A DNA stretch of 64,000 nt from Lanius collurio (taxonomy: Eukaryota; Chordata; Aves; Passeriformes; Laniidae): the NCBI GenBank assembly GCA_020086605.1, contig JACBWW010000004.1, positions 20,223,624-20,287,623 of the forward strand. Reading direction: 5' to 3'. Position numbers and translations under genes: made by a program. The notes under the pieces were generated by a model. The model did no database searches. It was not told the origin of the DNA and was given only the letters and a program-made list of their open reading frames with translations. This document shows, piece after piece, positions 16,701 to 31,882 of this stretch (position 1 is its first letter; every line of letters starts with the position of its first letter).

Positions 16701-18080
16701 GGCCTGTAGTACTCCACATTTGTTGCAGTTATCGCTTCAGCCCACACCTTAACATCTCTCATTGGTATGTTTGGTACAACAGCTTTAATAAACTTCAGTG
16801 CCATGGCCGGTGGCCTTGTGCCCCCCTACTGCCTCCTGCAAACCCACAGCTGCCAGGTGAGCGCTTCTGTCTGACCGCAGGAGCAGCGCTCCATCACTCC
16901 AGAGAGAGCCTGAAGCAGTGGCAGCTGTAATGGGCTTCAAAACAATTAGCACAACATACCTTATAGATTCATTGATTCCCATCTTGGATACATTAGTAAG
17001 ACAAATCCTCCCTCTGAGTTGGAGTGCGAGTTCTGCCTGCATATGGGCTTCAGCACGGATTTCTTCACTGCTTTGTTTTCATGTCCATAGCCTGTTACTG
17101 AAACATGGATGAGTGGAGTGTTTTTAAATACTGTCATTATACCCAGCCAGAGTTGCAGTGTTGTCCTTCCAATCCTGCTAGTCATTTGATCTTTTTAACT
17201 TCATGTTAAAATGCAATTCAGGGTTTGTAGAACCAACAATACTCTATAAATGGTACCAAAACTGATACTTTCTGCTTTATGTTTATATTAGTATACTCTT
17301 GCTATATTTCAAACAGATAATTCATTGAATGCCCATTCTTCCTCTTACTGCAGAGTAGATTATATTTAAGTCAAGATTAATGGATAGATTCTGATGTTAA
17401 AACCCAGTCTCTGAGCCTGTTGTTCCCTAGAGGCATATAGTGCATTAGTTTAAGCCAATGTGCTGCTTATCATAGATACTCTGACACTGTCTTAAATGAC
17501 AGTTTACTGTACTTTGTAGCTACTTGCTGTGCTAATAAAATCACTATATTGTTCTTGATAATTACAATATTAAATAGAAACTTAATTGGATTACTGCACA
17601 TTTAGATACAGATAGTTCTTAAGTAATTGTCCACTGTAAAATTTCTGATACTCATTTTTTCTCTCATGCAGTATGTTCTGTCACAGTCTACGTTTAATAT
17701 GTAGTTTAGTCACCTTAGATGAAAAAGTGCTGAAAATAAATCTGCAGTGGGATGTTTTGGTGCAAAGGAGTATCTTTTATCATACAGGTTTTCGCTTGAA
17801 CTGGTTGCTTTTTAAATCCTTCCATAAGATACTCTTTTTTGACAAAAATCCTTAAAATAAAATAACTTCTGGGTTCTACGGAGTTGAAGAATTTGATAAG
17901 TAGTATTTATTTTGATTTTTTTTTCCCTTGACTTTGAAATTGCTGGAAGTCTGAGCTTAATTTTTGTCATTTTTGCTGCCTAAGCAGATGAACAGAATTA
18001 GAATTAATTCAGAAAATATTTCTTTTTATATGATTGTCTTAAAAAGAACCCCAACTTTTTTATGAGGCAGGGACCCGGCC

Positions 18081-18106
18081 GGGGGGAGGGGGGGGCTCAG
18101 GGAGGG
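18081..18106 (+). other. G-quadruplex-like G tract
   Basis: Four G runs (6, 8, 3 and 3 or more Gs) are separated by loops of 1-4 bases, fitting the G3+N1-7 motif. They are embedded in a short GC-rich block (about 18066-18112) inside an otherwise AT-rich intron, on the coding strand of RALGAPA1. Function unknown. Confidence 0.7.
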
Positions 18107-21100
18107 TCCACTAGCAACAATATCATTAGATTTTATATAGTTTATATTTTAAAGAATATACTGAAATTGAAATTTATTGTAAGTTCAGTTCCCTTGCAAT
18201 TTAATTCTACGTATCTTTATAAGCCTTCTGTAAAGGAGCTTGGTGCAGAGTGGTTACATTTTTCATTTCATAATTGAGTGTTTTAAGTGGTTAAGCATAG
18301 TCCAAATTTTATCCAATTCCAGCTTGTGTTAATGGTGCTCCACTCACACTGCCTTAGCACCTGTTATGGATTTTGAGTCATCTGGCAGCCCGTGGGACTT
18401 AGATAAAGAAGTACCAGGTGTCCTGCCTGTCTCTTAATTGAGACGCAATGTAAACAATATAGACTTGGCAATATGGTTATGGAAATGGATTAAAGCCCAG
18501 CTTTGTCTGCACTGATGAATCACAGCTTTTTCTTACTTGATGTTATAAACCACTGAATGAATTTAGCAAGCTGTAAGATCTGGTGGAACAACATAAAAGT
18601 AAACAATATGAGGATTTTCCTAGAAGGAGAGTGTTGCAGAATGTTGAATGTGTTTTAATGAAAATGTAAGCATCAATTAGAATTTCTTGCAGTACTTTAG
18701 CAATTTTGAAACTGCCAACACTGTAAAAATGAAAATTCTTACATAAATTTAGATAAAGTCAATGCCTTTCAATATGTAGTGTGTTAGTAAACTAGGTAAA
18801 AAACAATACCATTGACTTGGAAACACTCAATGGCTGCAACTTTATCTAGCATTTACATACCTTGCAGGACTTTTAACCATATTACCATGGAGTAGATATA
18901 AAACAAATTATCTCCTTTAACTGTAAGATAAATAATCATAAATAAAAAAAACTCCTCCAAATGGCAAAAGTGCCTGATAACAATTTATTAAGTGTTTATT
19001 TAATTTAACTGTTTAGTAGTGGAAAAAATTAAAAGTAATTTTCATATTTATTCAGAGAATGATGCAACTATGTTTTGGAAACAAATTGCAATATCTGGAA
19101 TGATGGGATTAGTTTGCCTAGATTTGTCTATTATATATTGCCTTATTCTCTTCATGAGGAAATGTACCTCAGAAATTGCCTCAAAAAGCCCTTCGCACTT
19201 ACAACTGGAGCTGAAAAAGAATGTCATTAAATATACTAGATAATACATTTTAGGCTTGCTTAAATTCTACTGTCTTTGACTGTTACTTGTTTTTCATATA
19301 CATTCTCATTTTATTAGTGAGGTATCTACATTAATTAGTAGACTGTGACATATACATTACTTACTAAAATTACTGATTTTGGATAACTAGTCGAGCCCCT
19401 TGTGCAGTTTTAAAATGTTTTCACCAAATGCAACATACAAGTTTACTTTTGAAATACATCTTTCATTTCTCTGAGGTTTAGCTTCTATTTTTATGAGTAA
19501 GAAAATATATTGTTACATTTTATTGCAAAAGAGCTCTCTTGAAAATACGGTTCAGTAGGAAAAATCACATTAAAAGACTGTAAAATTTTTAATTCTTTCA
19601 CCTGTTTAGTAGTGTCAAGCATAGCAATTTTTCTTTCAACTAAATAACTTGCATGAGATATGAGAAGAATGAACTGAACTCTGCCTTATGAATCATTCGT
19701 GTTGTGGCTAAGTCCAGTTGTATGTGCAGAAGTTTCTTTCATTCAGAGCATTGCTCTGTAAGCAGATGTACCTAGCTAAATATTTATTTGCCATTTTCAA
19801 TACTGGTAGTATTTAAGAAACACAAAAGAACCCAGACTGACTTTGAGATATCAAGGTGACTTGAGTAAACAGAAGATACAGCTGGAAGAAAAAAACCCTC
19901 TTTATTTGTATACTGTGCAAACTAGATGTGGAAATTACTGAAATGCAATAAATAGGAAACACCATGATACCACTTCTACAGAGTCACTTTTCAGAATATA
20001 AGAGAACTTTAAGTGTTCCTCTCAGTGTGGCCAGTTGATACTGATCACCCACCTACATACAAAATGCAGCTACTTGCAGGGCTTCCAGCACTGGATCAAT
20101 AGCAGCCCAACTTACATCCTTAACTCTGAGAGCCAACAAAGACTACAAATTGCTGTGACTCAGTATGAGTTCAGCTGGTTTGACAACCACTGCACAGTCT
20201 CTTCTTTTAGAGTTAGATTTCCCAGAAAAAAATTCCATTTCTGTGATGTGTGGGTTTTGTCCAGTGTTCCTGTAGAAGTCAAATTCTGCTGGGGCTACTC
20301 TTTTCAGCTTAAAATCTTGATCCTAACCTGTATTTATTATCTTTATAGGGGAGGCAATTCTCCTTTCACACTTTGATGTCAGGAATTGAAATTTACTAGG
20401 AAAAGTGTGCCAAATAAAATCAATTCTTTCATCATTTTAAGTACCTCAGACTGTAGCAACTAATTCTGTGGGGTTTGCACACCTTTTCAGGCCAAAGAGC
20501 AAAAAATTTAAAATCTCCTAACAGCATATGCTATTCACTGTGCTTTACTGTTTCTTTTTTTACTTCGTTCCCTATTATCCTAGGAGCACTTCTGTATGTT
20601 GACAATACTACAGATTTGGGGTTTTTTTCTATAAAAAATTATGTGTGCTTCTAAATTTGCTGAAGGGGCAAATGTAGTAAACAAGAGAGTTCCTTCTTAT
20701 ATAGCTTTTCTTAAAATACTGTTAATCTCTTTTATATAAATTGTGCATATGTGCAATTAAAAACTTGTTGCAGGTGTCCATTGATCCTACAAGAAAAGTA
20801 TCTCTGGGTGCAGGATTTTCATTTTCCAGATAAGGATGGAGCAGCAGTTCAGTTTCTGCTTGTCTTAAATTATTTTCCAAATGCCTGGCTGACAAAGTCA
20901 TACTCTCCACAATCATATCAATATATATTGACTTCTTAGATGATTTTGCTAACAGTTGGAACTGCTAGGGATGCAGCTACACACGTATTTCTGAGAGTGA
21001 TTTATAATTTAACCTGAAAAAAATCCATCTTGCTATTTAGAAATGTGTGTTCTAGCTTTTTTTTTTTTTTCCTAAGATCAGGGCAGTCATTAAAACCTTT

Positions 21101-24100
21101 TCATTTTTTCCTAGCTCTGGAACCAAAGCATCTACATACCAATATACAGTTATATCATGGTATAATACATATGTATACTGCACATATATACAAATATGCA
21201 AGTATGAGGGGAGAAGATTTATGAATAAAGCTTTCATGAAAGTGTCTTACTTTGACACTGCTGAAATGGTTCTTTGTTTCATAAAGTAAGATTTCTTCTG
21301 AATCACAGGAAAAGTATGTGCTCGTCTGTGTAGTCTAATCATCATGATACTTTTCTGGGAGAGGAGAGTCCCCAGATTCCAGTCCATGCTCAGGAAGCAT
21401 TTGTTATCAAGTGGTTGTTGGAGCAAGCAGTATAATTTCTTCTCCAGCCCATTTAGTAATCTAACATGTAGTAGTTGTGGTAATAGATTACATTGTTGTG
21501 AAGTGCTATATCCTTAAATAAAGTCTTGGAAATTTTATTCCATGTTTAAACTATTTTTTTCTTCATTTTTTCCAGCCTCAGGTTAATGTCATTTTAGGAT
21601 TGGTATTCCATTGATGACTGTAGCAGTAATCATGCATCCACTCCTTAACCAAAAAATACTAGATAGATTTTAGTCAGCTCTAAAACTGAGAAGTGTAAAG
21701 AATGGAAAGAAAATATGTAGTCAGAATGACACAGTAAATTGTAAAAAATCAATAATCATAGCAAAGGGAGTTTGTGGAGGGAATTGTTTGTGGACACTTG
21801 CAGAGAACTGATGCTACACGTAAGAAGACACATAGAAGAAAGTACAAAAGTGCCTTTCCAAAAATGTCAAGATTAGTGAGAGTGACTGCATTAAGTGACT
21901 GGTGGCGAGTAGTTTTGGTAAAATTGATGGAATAAGTATGGACTATAAAGTTCAAATTAGTAGCCTGCATTTGTGCTAGGGAGTGGCAGACTGATGGCAA
22001 TATATGAGAGAATGCACCATCTAAGTAGTGTATCCAGAAAGTGTATTCTACAGTCCTCTGAGTAGATTATAAAAGGATTAAAAATGCATTTATGTAAGCC
22101 AGACAAAAGGATATGGCAGTAACTTAGATGTGAGGTGAGAGCCTAGGTAATTGGTTCAGGTAGATGGCTAGATGCAGATGTATTTTGCCATAGGAATCTT
22201 GGAAGTGATACAATCAAGAGATGGAGAGCTGTTAGGTGAAGACATGAGATGATATTTTTCAGAAAGATTAGGCAGAAGTAGGTGATCTGATAGACAGGCT
22301 TTCAGTGCTTGTTTCCAAGTGCAAATCAACAGGTCTAATTATAGAAAGTACAGTATTTTCAGATAATTAGTAATAGAAATAATTACAGGTTTAGAAAATA
22401 AGTAAAAGGGATCATAATGCAAATTAAATATTAGCTGGAATGACTACAACCTGAGTGACTTATAAATATATGTTTCTTATTCCTTCTGGTACTGATTCTA
22501 TTTTTCAGAACAGTTTTTCCTGAAAAAGCATGATGAAGTAATTAGATTTTTTTTTGTTATGCTTTTTTGCAGTTATGCATCTGCAAGTTTTAAGCTGACA
22601 CAATTGGGCAAGTGCCTGTATAATTAACGTATATCTTATATTTTTATCCATTCTGTTTTGTTCCAGTTAGCACTTTCTTCAGAAGCAAAATACTCACTGT
22701 TGTTTAAGTGTTTTGTCACCCTCTGTGCCAGTCTTTCTCCCTTGGTTTGTCTATGTGTCCTTCCAATTCCATCTTAATTGCTGATGCCAGTGGCAACATG
22801 CACTCGAAGTAAGAATACAGCTTGCATTGCACTGTTATTACTAGCCATTGAGTTTGTATGTGCCACTCAATCTGTAAGTGCTAATAAGTCTTTCCTAGAG
22901 AGCAGAGTTTTAAAGAAATAAATGTCTAGCCTATTAGAAGTAATGTAGAAATTAGCTACCATGGCTTTATGGTCACTCTTGCAGACGATTGCATTCAAAT
23001 ACAGTGTAGGACTAGATTATCTCAGCCACAAAAGCATATAGAATTGGAGTTTCAAAATTACTAGGATGTTCTCAAAATATAGATGAATAGAACATAATAG
23101 TATCTCATCTGTGCAGTTTCTAATACAGAAACAGAGTTTTGAGGAGACTGTGTCATTTCTTAGTGCAGAATAGAGCAAGTTTTGGACTTGGCATTTGCCT
23201 CAGATTTTTGTTTTGTTTTTAAGGTGGGTTATGTTTTTAACAAGTTGTAGATGGTTTTGTGGTTTGTTTGGATGAGCAACAGCACAGCTAGTTGAATTAC
23301 TTTTCTCTGGGTGTACTGAGTGTGCATTTGAATTAACTTCTAGAACTGATATAAGCATATCCTCTTCACTGTGTAACAAAAACATCATTATTGTCCTCAG
23401 TCAGCATTTATCCTGAGACTTCTGTATTTGGTTAGGAGATATTTACCAAGACTGGAGAATGAGAATGTCCTTGTCATGTTCAAAGCAGTAACTTTCCTTC
23501 ATTTTGCCTTATTTGTGTATAAGCTTTGGATATAATAGGATAAACTAAAAGGTTTCCTTTAGAGACCTCTGAAGTAGAGCATTTTAAAAGCAAGTAGGTG
23601 TCTCTACCCTACTTTTTCATGAAACATTTTACCCATTCAAGCAGACTTTTAAAAACAGCTTGTTTTGATAGCAGCCTGTTCTCCTGTGGGCCTTCAGCCT
23701 TTGCTTCCTGGCAGCACCTTTGGTGCGAAAAGAGAGTGATCAATTGGGAGACTATCAGTGCCAGCATGCATAGAGTGATAAGTTAACACACCACTGGGAA
23801 TTTCTAGGGCCCACCAAGATACTTCACTTCTAATGTGCTAACAAGCTCATTTTTCTACCTCTTGCCTCTTCAGTTATTTTTTTTTCTCAGAAGAGCTTAG
23901 AAGTTGAGTGCATCAGGCATAATGAAAAGCTCTGTAGGAGGGAGAAGCAATAACCCCATTTTTCCCTTTTCAGCCAAATAGAAAATTAGTTTCTGGTAAT
24001 ACACAAAGGCCAGTATTTTTTGTGCAAGGGGCACTGCTGTGAATCAAAGGACTCTATTAACTGCAGAAAATTCAGCAGCTGTGAATCTCCCCCAATGAAA

Positions 24101-26027
24101 AAAAAAGTGCTTTTCAACAAGTTGTGAGATATGTTGTATTATTTAGACTTCAACCATCAGTTTCATCCTCTACCACTTATACATAGCCTCTTAAAAACTG
24201 TGCTATATTACTGTCCTCTGTTCAGGCTCAATACTATGTTTATCCCCCAAACTAAGAACCGTTACAATGGGAGATTTTTATATTTTCTCTTGTCCCAGTG
24301 CTTCTATTGTAGCTTCTCCAAACTGAGGCTTCTGCTGTGGTTTAGCTGTCTCTGGATTCAGAAATAATTCAGAGCATGGATTTTGGAGGGAAAACTGTTT
24401 CCCAGTTTCACTATGTAACCAAGTTATGGTCTAAGGAAATATGATAGAAATAATTTTTTTCACTGGAACTTTTTTCCTAGATAATATAATTCTCCATATT
24501 TTTCATATTTATATAAACTGTAAAATCTACAGTAAATATTGTACAGAAAAAAACTGAAAAAAAATTGAGTAGGAAAAGTTCTGTAATTGTAGAAGTGTAG
24601 TTTTGTAAGATAATATGAAGATTATTGTTTCCAGCTTTAATTTGGTGTTGGTAATTTAATTGTTTATCATAACTGAAAATAGTATTGTTATTTATTATAA
24701 ATGTTATCACTAGTATGTAAAAATGCTTATCACATGTAATACAGTTTTTATGTTTGGATTGCTAAAAAATATGTGCAAGATGAATATTATCTCCATTTCA
24801 CAGGTGGTGAAATTGAATCAGAAAGGTAGTTTCCTCACTGTCCCTGATTCCCCCCAAAAGAGCAGCAGACCTGAAATCAAACCCCAGAACTTTAAAGAAA
24901 CCTATTTTGAGTGCATTCCTCCACAGCATGCTGATTTTTTGGGGGTATTTTTTTGGAAAACAGAACTATGTAAGGAGAAAGTTATCTCACTATCTGCAAA
25001 TAAAATACGAAAAAAAAGTGGGCACCAGTGTAAATGTCAGGGGAAATTTCTGATCATTCTGTGTTGGTAAAATAACTGGAGATGGTTTCCCTCCTTCAAC
25101 ATACATAGTCCAGCTGGAGGACTCTGAAAGTTGTGTGAGAAAAGGTTAACTGATTTCTCAGTTGAGCAACTATACAACATGAAGTCAGCGTGGTAGTTTT
25201 TCTTGATAATTGTATGTTGCTGCCTGCTGCTCTACATTTTGACAGCCATTTCCATAGTTGCTTTCATGAACAGCAGAAATATTCTCTCTTTTTCTCGCTC
25301 TCTCTGTGCTAACAGCACAATCGGGCCTGCTGGAACAAGAAGCCTGGAGAGGGTTCTTCAAAAACAACACTTCAAGATACCAGTCTCTTGTCAGTCATAT
25401 TAGAGGGGGAGAACACAGGAAAAAAGAAGTACAGTATTTTACTGTCAGTACCCTGCCAACACCCTGTTAACCAGTATTTAAGGGTCCTGTGGATTCTTTA
25501 CAGATATTCTTGCTTGTTTTAATGACATAATTGACAAGGTGTTTTTCCCAGTACTGAAATTTCACTATATTTATCTTAAACATATGTCTGTTCAGGGATT
25601 ATGGAAGCTTTTTATTATGGAAAAGTGCAAAATCATTAATTTTGTTAAAGCTAAGATATGTTTCATGCTACACCTACTAAAAATTGAAATGTTTTTGTGT
25701 TTAATTGTGACCAGAATACAGGCAAATTAGTTACTTAAGAGAGAATTTAAGTTGCTGTTGTTTGTAAACAATTTCAGGAAATTTTGCATCAGACATGAAA
25801 AAAGTACAGTTGAACCATAAGATTTACATTAATCATGTTTCTCTTACACTTATTATTATATCAATGCATCAGACAATATCACAGTCATGTAAAGAATTAA
25901 AAATAAGTGTGTACAGTCACTGAAATACATGATATGTATTTAACAAAAACAAGAATTCTGAATTACTAGGCACTGATAATTAGCAGTTACAGTACGTGAT
26001 ATAAATTCATCCTTAATTCTTGGCTAA

Positions 26028-26788
<761 letters not shown>

Positions 26789-26819
26789 ATCATTAAATAT
26801 CAGTTCTGTTTATCTGAAG
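26789..26819 (+). CDS. RALGAPA1: RALGAPA1 31-nt alternative exon with stop codon (short C-terminus)
   Basis: The acceptor TATTTCCCCTCTTTTTAG is followed by ATCATTAA and, 31 bases on, by a consensus donor GTAAGA. With the single G left by the preceding exon it reads Asp-His-stop, giving a C-terminus ..PSETDH. This parallels the ..DH ending that I recall for the mammalian canonical isoform. At 31 nt it is not a multiple of three, so skipping it switches to the distal coding exon. The stop (26794-26796) is only 23 nt before the exon end. If the next exon is the terminal one, nonsense-mediated decay would not be expected. That it is spliced is inferred from sequence; there is no transcript evidence here. 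Confidence 0.75.
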
Positions 26820-29800
26820 GTAAGACAAAGTGTCCAAAAAAACCCTTTGTTCCTCTTACTTTTACTAGAGCACTAAGCTTGTAACCAAATTGTATGCAAA
26901 CTTTCCTTGTTGCCCTTGTTCACACTAAAAAGAATTTCACACTGACTGAGAAATGACCACTACATCTTCTAAAAGTTTTAGTCTTTTACTAACCTCAGGT
27001 CTGCATGAAGCACTAACACTGGTTCTGGGATCAAGGTAACTAATGATAGAGACAGTTGTTGAATGAGTAACACTTTATTGTGTTGGCCTTTGTTTCTCAG
27101 CATGAACAAGTAGTACTGGATGGCAGTGGTGTGCTTTGTACCCTGTACTGTCTTTCATTGATGTTGTAAGACATTCTGCAGTGATAACCTAGGAGAGATG
27201 GAGAAGAAGAATGTGTAACACTTGAAATTCCCTGTTCAGAAAAACCTTATTTATTGATAATCAAAGTGCTTCCATGGAAAAACTGTAAATCTAAATTAAA
27301 TAAATTTTGTAAGAATAATTTGGCAAGTTGTTATCTGAAAATTTGTTTTTTAATTCCAAAAATATATACAGAACTCAATTCTAAATTATACATGAATTAT
27401 GATAGGACTACAGAAAGACTGAGAGATGTTAAAATATTGAGGCTCCTTTACTTTAAAGTATAAACAATAACTAGAAATGACGTGCAGTTTCAAAGTATAA
27501 TAAGTGATATAATTATGCTAGTGGAAATAGTTGAGACCAAAGGAAAACAAAATTAAAAGTAAATCATTTAACTAAAGCAGTATAAATATTAGTAACATCA
27601 TTTAAAGTATGAAAACATTTGAATAGGAAAAATCTGTAACTAGAAACATTAAAAACAAATAAACATTAAAAACAATAACCAGGGATACCAGTCCTTGCCA
27701 CATTTCCTGCCTAATGGGCCTAGTGAATATTCAGCACCAGACATTTTTGTATGGCTTTTTTGTATAGTATATATTCTATATTCTAGTGCACTTGTAGAAG
27801 TTCTGCCTATTAATTTTCAGAAGTCTCATTCTAAGCCAAGTCGTTCTGCCCTCTTCCTCTAATTCATTCTTTCAGGGTGAAGCAAAGCTGCTTTTCTGTG
27901 CTAGTTTGGTGCACCAGAGTACACTGCTCTACAGTGGCAATTCTTGTATTTTTTTAAAATTGGTGTTCTATAGCATGATCTGAAATAAGGTTATGATTTT
28001 TTAGAAACTTGATTTTAACCTTTCTATCAAAGTCAATAAATTTTCTGTAGGAATCTCATTAATAGGAGCTTGTGATGTGATTCACATCTGCACACTTGCA
28101 TGTGTGTGTCTGCATACCCCGAAATACGATGTCCTGTCCTGGGAGCCACATTCTTCTGGACCTTGCATTGTGCAGTGGAAGTGACCGAGACCTCTGTGTC
28201 AGGAGCAGCCAGCAGCTTCCTAGGACAGACATGCCAGCACAGTGTGACCCAGTGTCAGAGTCAACCTGGCCCTGCATCTGCCTGACTCTGAGCTTTCATT
28301 TCAGCCCAGGGAAGCTGGGGATGCTCTGGCAGTCCTGCTTGCAGCCTGATCCCTGTTCTGTCTGGGGCTCCTGGAACTCTGATACTCAGCTCCTGACAGA
28401 GTGTCTGGAGTAGCACCGAACCATCTGCCTCCAAGCTGATTCTAGAGGACCCAAATTCTAAAGCCTGAGGCAGGTATAAAATAACACAGCAGTCACTTGC
28501 CAGAAAGGCTACCCCAGGGTTTGGGGTTAGCCTGGAAACCACTGGTTTCCAGTTCTAGCAGAGGCAGATCTGTGAGCTACATTGACCCAAATTTCTGATG
28601 GACCAATGATCCCAAGAAGAGTCCACCAGCAGTGCTGTTAAAAAATAGATACCCCTACATTTCCAGGGCCCCTGCAGCAGGTGAATTTCTTGAAAGAGGT
28701 ACTAAGCACTGAACTGTGCCAGGATTACACATAGGAGTAGTCCTGTAGTCCTGCATGGGAATCCACATGCATTCATCACCCTCAAGATGACTCAGACAAA
28801 ATGGTGTAGGCTTCCTGCCAGATGTGTCCATGTCATCTGAAAATTTCTAACCAGCTTCTAAGAATACTTCACTTTTTTTTAAATACAAAATGTTTCTTTT
28901 ATTTATGGAGCTTCTTTTAATAAAAAATAATTGACCAGAAGAGACTAAGAAAAAAATTCTACATTTTAGATATTATAGACTTAATTCTTTTATTGGATCA
29001 TGATCTCCCAGATTAAAACGTCTGAATATGTTTAATTTTATAAAATATTGTTCACCTTTTTTCATCTAAGAAAAGTCTTAGAAACTATGAGGCTGCTACA
29101 GCCCATCACCAGGTGTTACCATTTTGTTGTTGTTGTGACACATTGGCCTTTTTTTTCATTTGAGCTGTGAGAATCAGAGCAAAGAGAGAACATACCATTC
29201 AGTAACAAACTGTATTTTCTCAGATGGACTTCTTTTATCAAAGGCTCAGATATCAGCAAAAGCTGTTCCTTTTTTACTGTGACTGCCCTTCAGTACAAAG
29301 TGATTGTGGCAGCTGCTGTTGTATCTAGAAGCTTAGTTTGCCCTGTCAAAATATCTGACAAGTCTACCTTCCCATGTTTAGGAACCTGACCAATGTAGTG
29401 AATGTGTACATTTAAAGAAATTGAGATTTACCTGTACTTAATCACAGAATGCAATTCAGTTGCCTCTGTGTTTTTTACTTTGTGCTGTTTCTGTTAAATT
29501 GAGTAACTGCAAATACTCTGCTAAATAGAGTAACTCGTCCTATGCAGATATTGAGTGAACCAGATCTCTGTGACACCAGAATAGGTTGAGGGAACTGTCA
29601 ATGATGAGCTCAATTATATTGAAGGGCATATTGACCTCATGATGCTAAGATTCTGATCTTTAAAATGTCTTGGGTTTGTTTTTTCTGTCTTCTTTTGTTC
29701 CCTGTCTTCCAACTAAGACTAGTACCTTATTACAGTAAATTTTCTAAAGAAGAGGCCCTTCTACATTAGTCATAGTATTTTCCTTGGGACAAAAGCATCA

Positions 29801-31882
29801 GGCTTTTTGGCCCCAACAATCATTCCTGTATTTTCAAGCCTGCATTCAGAACAGTTCTGCTGCCCCACTCCCAAAGTAAGTGGGGTTGCTGCCATACAGG
29901 CAGGGAAGCAGGGGAATGTAGAGGTAATGATGCTTTAGCATTGCACAACTAAAGATCAAGTACAACAGCTTGCATTTTCTTCCACTGCTTCCTTGGTGCG
30001 AAACGTTGAAACTAATAGTCCTTTTGGTCCTGCACCACCCCTTTGCAGATGAGAATGATGGTGCTTTTGTCACTGTAGAAGGATCTGAGTAACACTTGGT
30101 GGTGATGGTTTGTGGTTGGAAGTGGAGCTGAAATACAGAAGTGAGGGCTCTGTGTCTGGCAGGGCTGGAAGAATTTCTCATTATCCCTTCTCCGGTCCAA
30201 ACTTAAGAAGGCTTTTTTTTTTATTCCAAATCAGAGCAAAACCTCAAAACTTACTGACATTTTCCAAAAATTCATACTGGAACAGCTGAAGCTGAAGCAT
30301 TTCTGAACTATTGTCCTAAAGACAACTACTTGGGTGAAGGTGCGCTCAGCATTTTGAGACAGTAAATTCAGTGTGGACTGCTAGAAACCCAAACAGATCA
30401 ACTTTCTTCATTTAATGAAATGGATCTACTGAAAAAAAAAAAACAAAGAGTATGATTATTCAATTAAAAAGTATCCCATGCGTACCCACAAGGGGACAAA
30501 ACTAAATTTTAATCCTGACTTTTCCTAGGTTTTGAATTTTTGACTTTATTTTCTTGTGACATTTACCTTATATAATTACTTCCATTTTTGTTTTAAAGTA
30601 TAGGGCAAAACAGAAATTCTATAACACTGATTAACAGCCCCAGGATACATAAGCAAACTGCAACCTCTAGAACCACCACCTCCTGCAGACTGAGATAGGA
30701 CAGTAGTTGGTAGGAATGGTAAGCTCTCTTAGCTCTGCCTGAATTTCTATAGTGCAAAGACTGGGAATTTTGCCCGTGGGTTTCACTGTAAGCTGACATA
30801 GGGAAATAGGCTTACCTAACACACATGATTCCATCTAGGTTCTGAAGAGCATTCTTCACTGGCCTTGAACTTGGCTGCTGTTTTGCCATGAACTTAATCT
30901 TTTTTTGCCATGTTCTTTCTCATGCCTCTTACTTCTTTCTCTTCTACCCTGGTCTCTCAGGTCTTTAGACCATCTCTTCCTCACCTTTTTGCCCTGCTTT
31001 GCAGCTGCTTTTGCAGTCTTTCTAAATCTGCTCTCACCTCCTTTCCTCATTTCACAAAGTTAGTGAGAGACTTAATTGACTTGACTCTAGCAAGGCTGCT
31101 GAGCATGACAGACAGCCTGGCCAGATTTGGACTGTAATTTTTAAGAGTGATGAAGGACACAAGCTGTACAAAAATTATTGCCCTCTTCCTGAAGGTTAGG
31201 TGGGATGTGGTGAAGGATCTTAGAAGACCATCAAAATTTACCAATATGCACAAATTGTATTTTACTCTGCAGTCATTTTCAGAGACAGCACTCAGGGCAA
31301 TGTTGATCGAGACCACGAGTTGTGATAAAGCCAGAAGCACTGAGAGTAGTCTTACCATGCAGCACCCTGTCAGGCTTCTCCTTGGTGAATTTTTCACCTT
31401 GGAAAGTCAGCAGTGGATGAGCAAGATTAGTCGTGGCATTGCATATGTCATGATACCTCCAGATTCCTCCATCTCACCTCACTTCTAATTGAGTCTGCGT
31501 ACAGTTAGGATTCCATTTTAGATTTAAATAGTTAATTTCTGAGTCAAATAACCTACATACTATCATTAAAAGATATTAAAATTTTTCAAATGGAGTGTGC
31601 AAATGTCACATTTCAACTTTGTTGACCCATCTCCTAGTTCAGAAGCTATTGAAATAGCTTTGCATTATGGCCCCAAAATATCATAGCTCATCAGACTATG
31701 GTATTTGTCACTTGTCCAACCTAAGAGAAGAAAAATATGGATCGCTTCCTAATGTTTTTCAGCCTCTTAAGAATCCAAAGACATCTATTTTGTTTCTTTT
31801 ATAGAATTTTCTGGCTTCAATCATTCGTTCATAAAGCCTTCATATATAACCCTATTTTTATATTTTGGATAACTAAATATTT

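Noticed and set aside
31047..31488. 116- and 113-codon frames on opposite strands in the last RALGAPA1 intron
   Set aside because: No motif, mutually overlapping on both strands, no splice or promoter signals tying them together.
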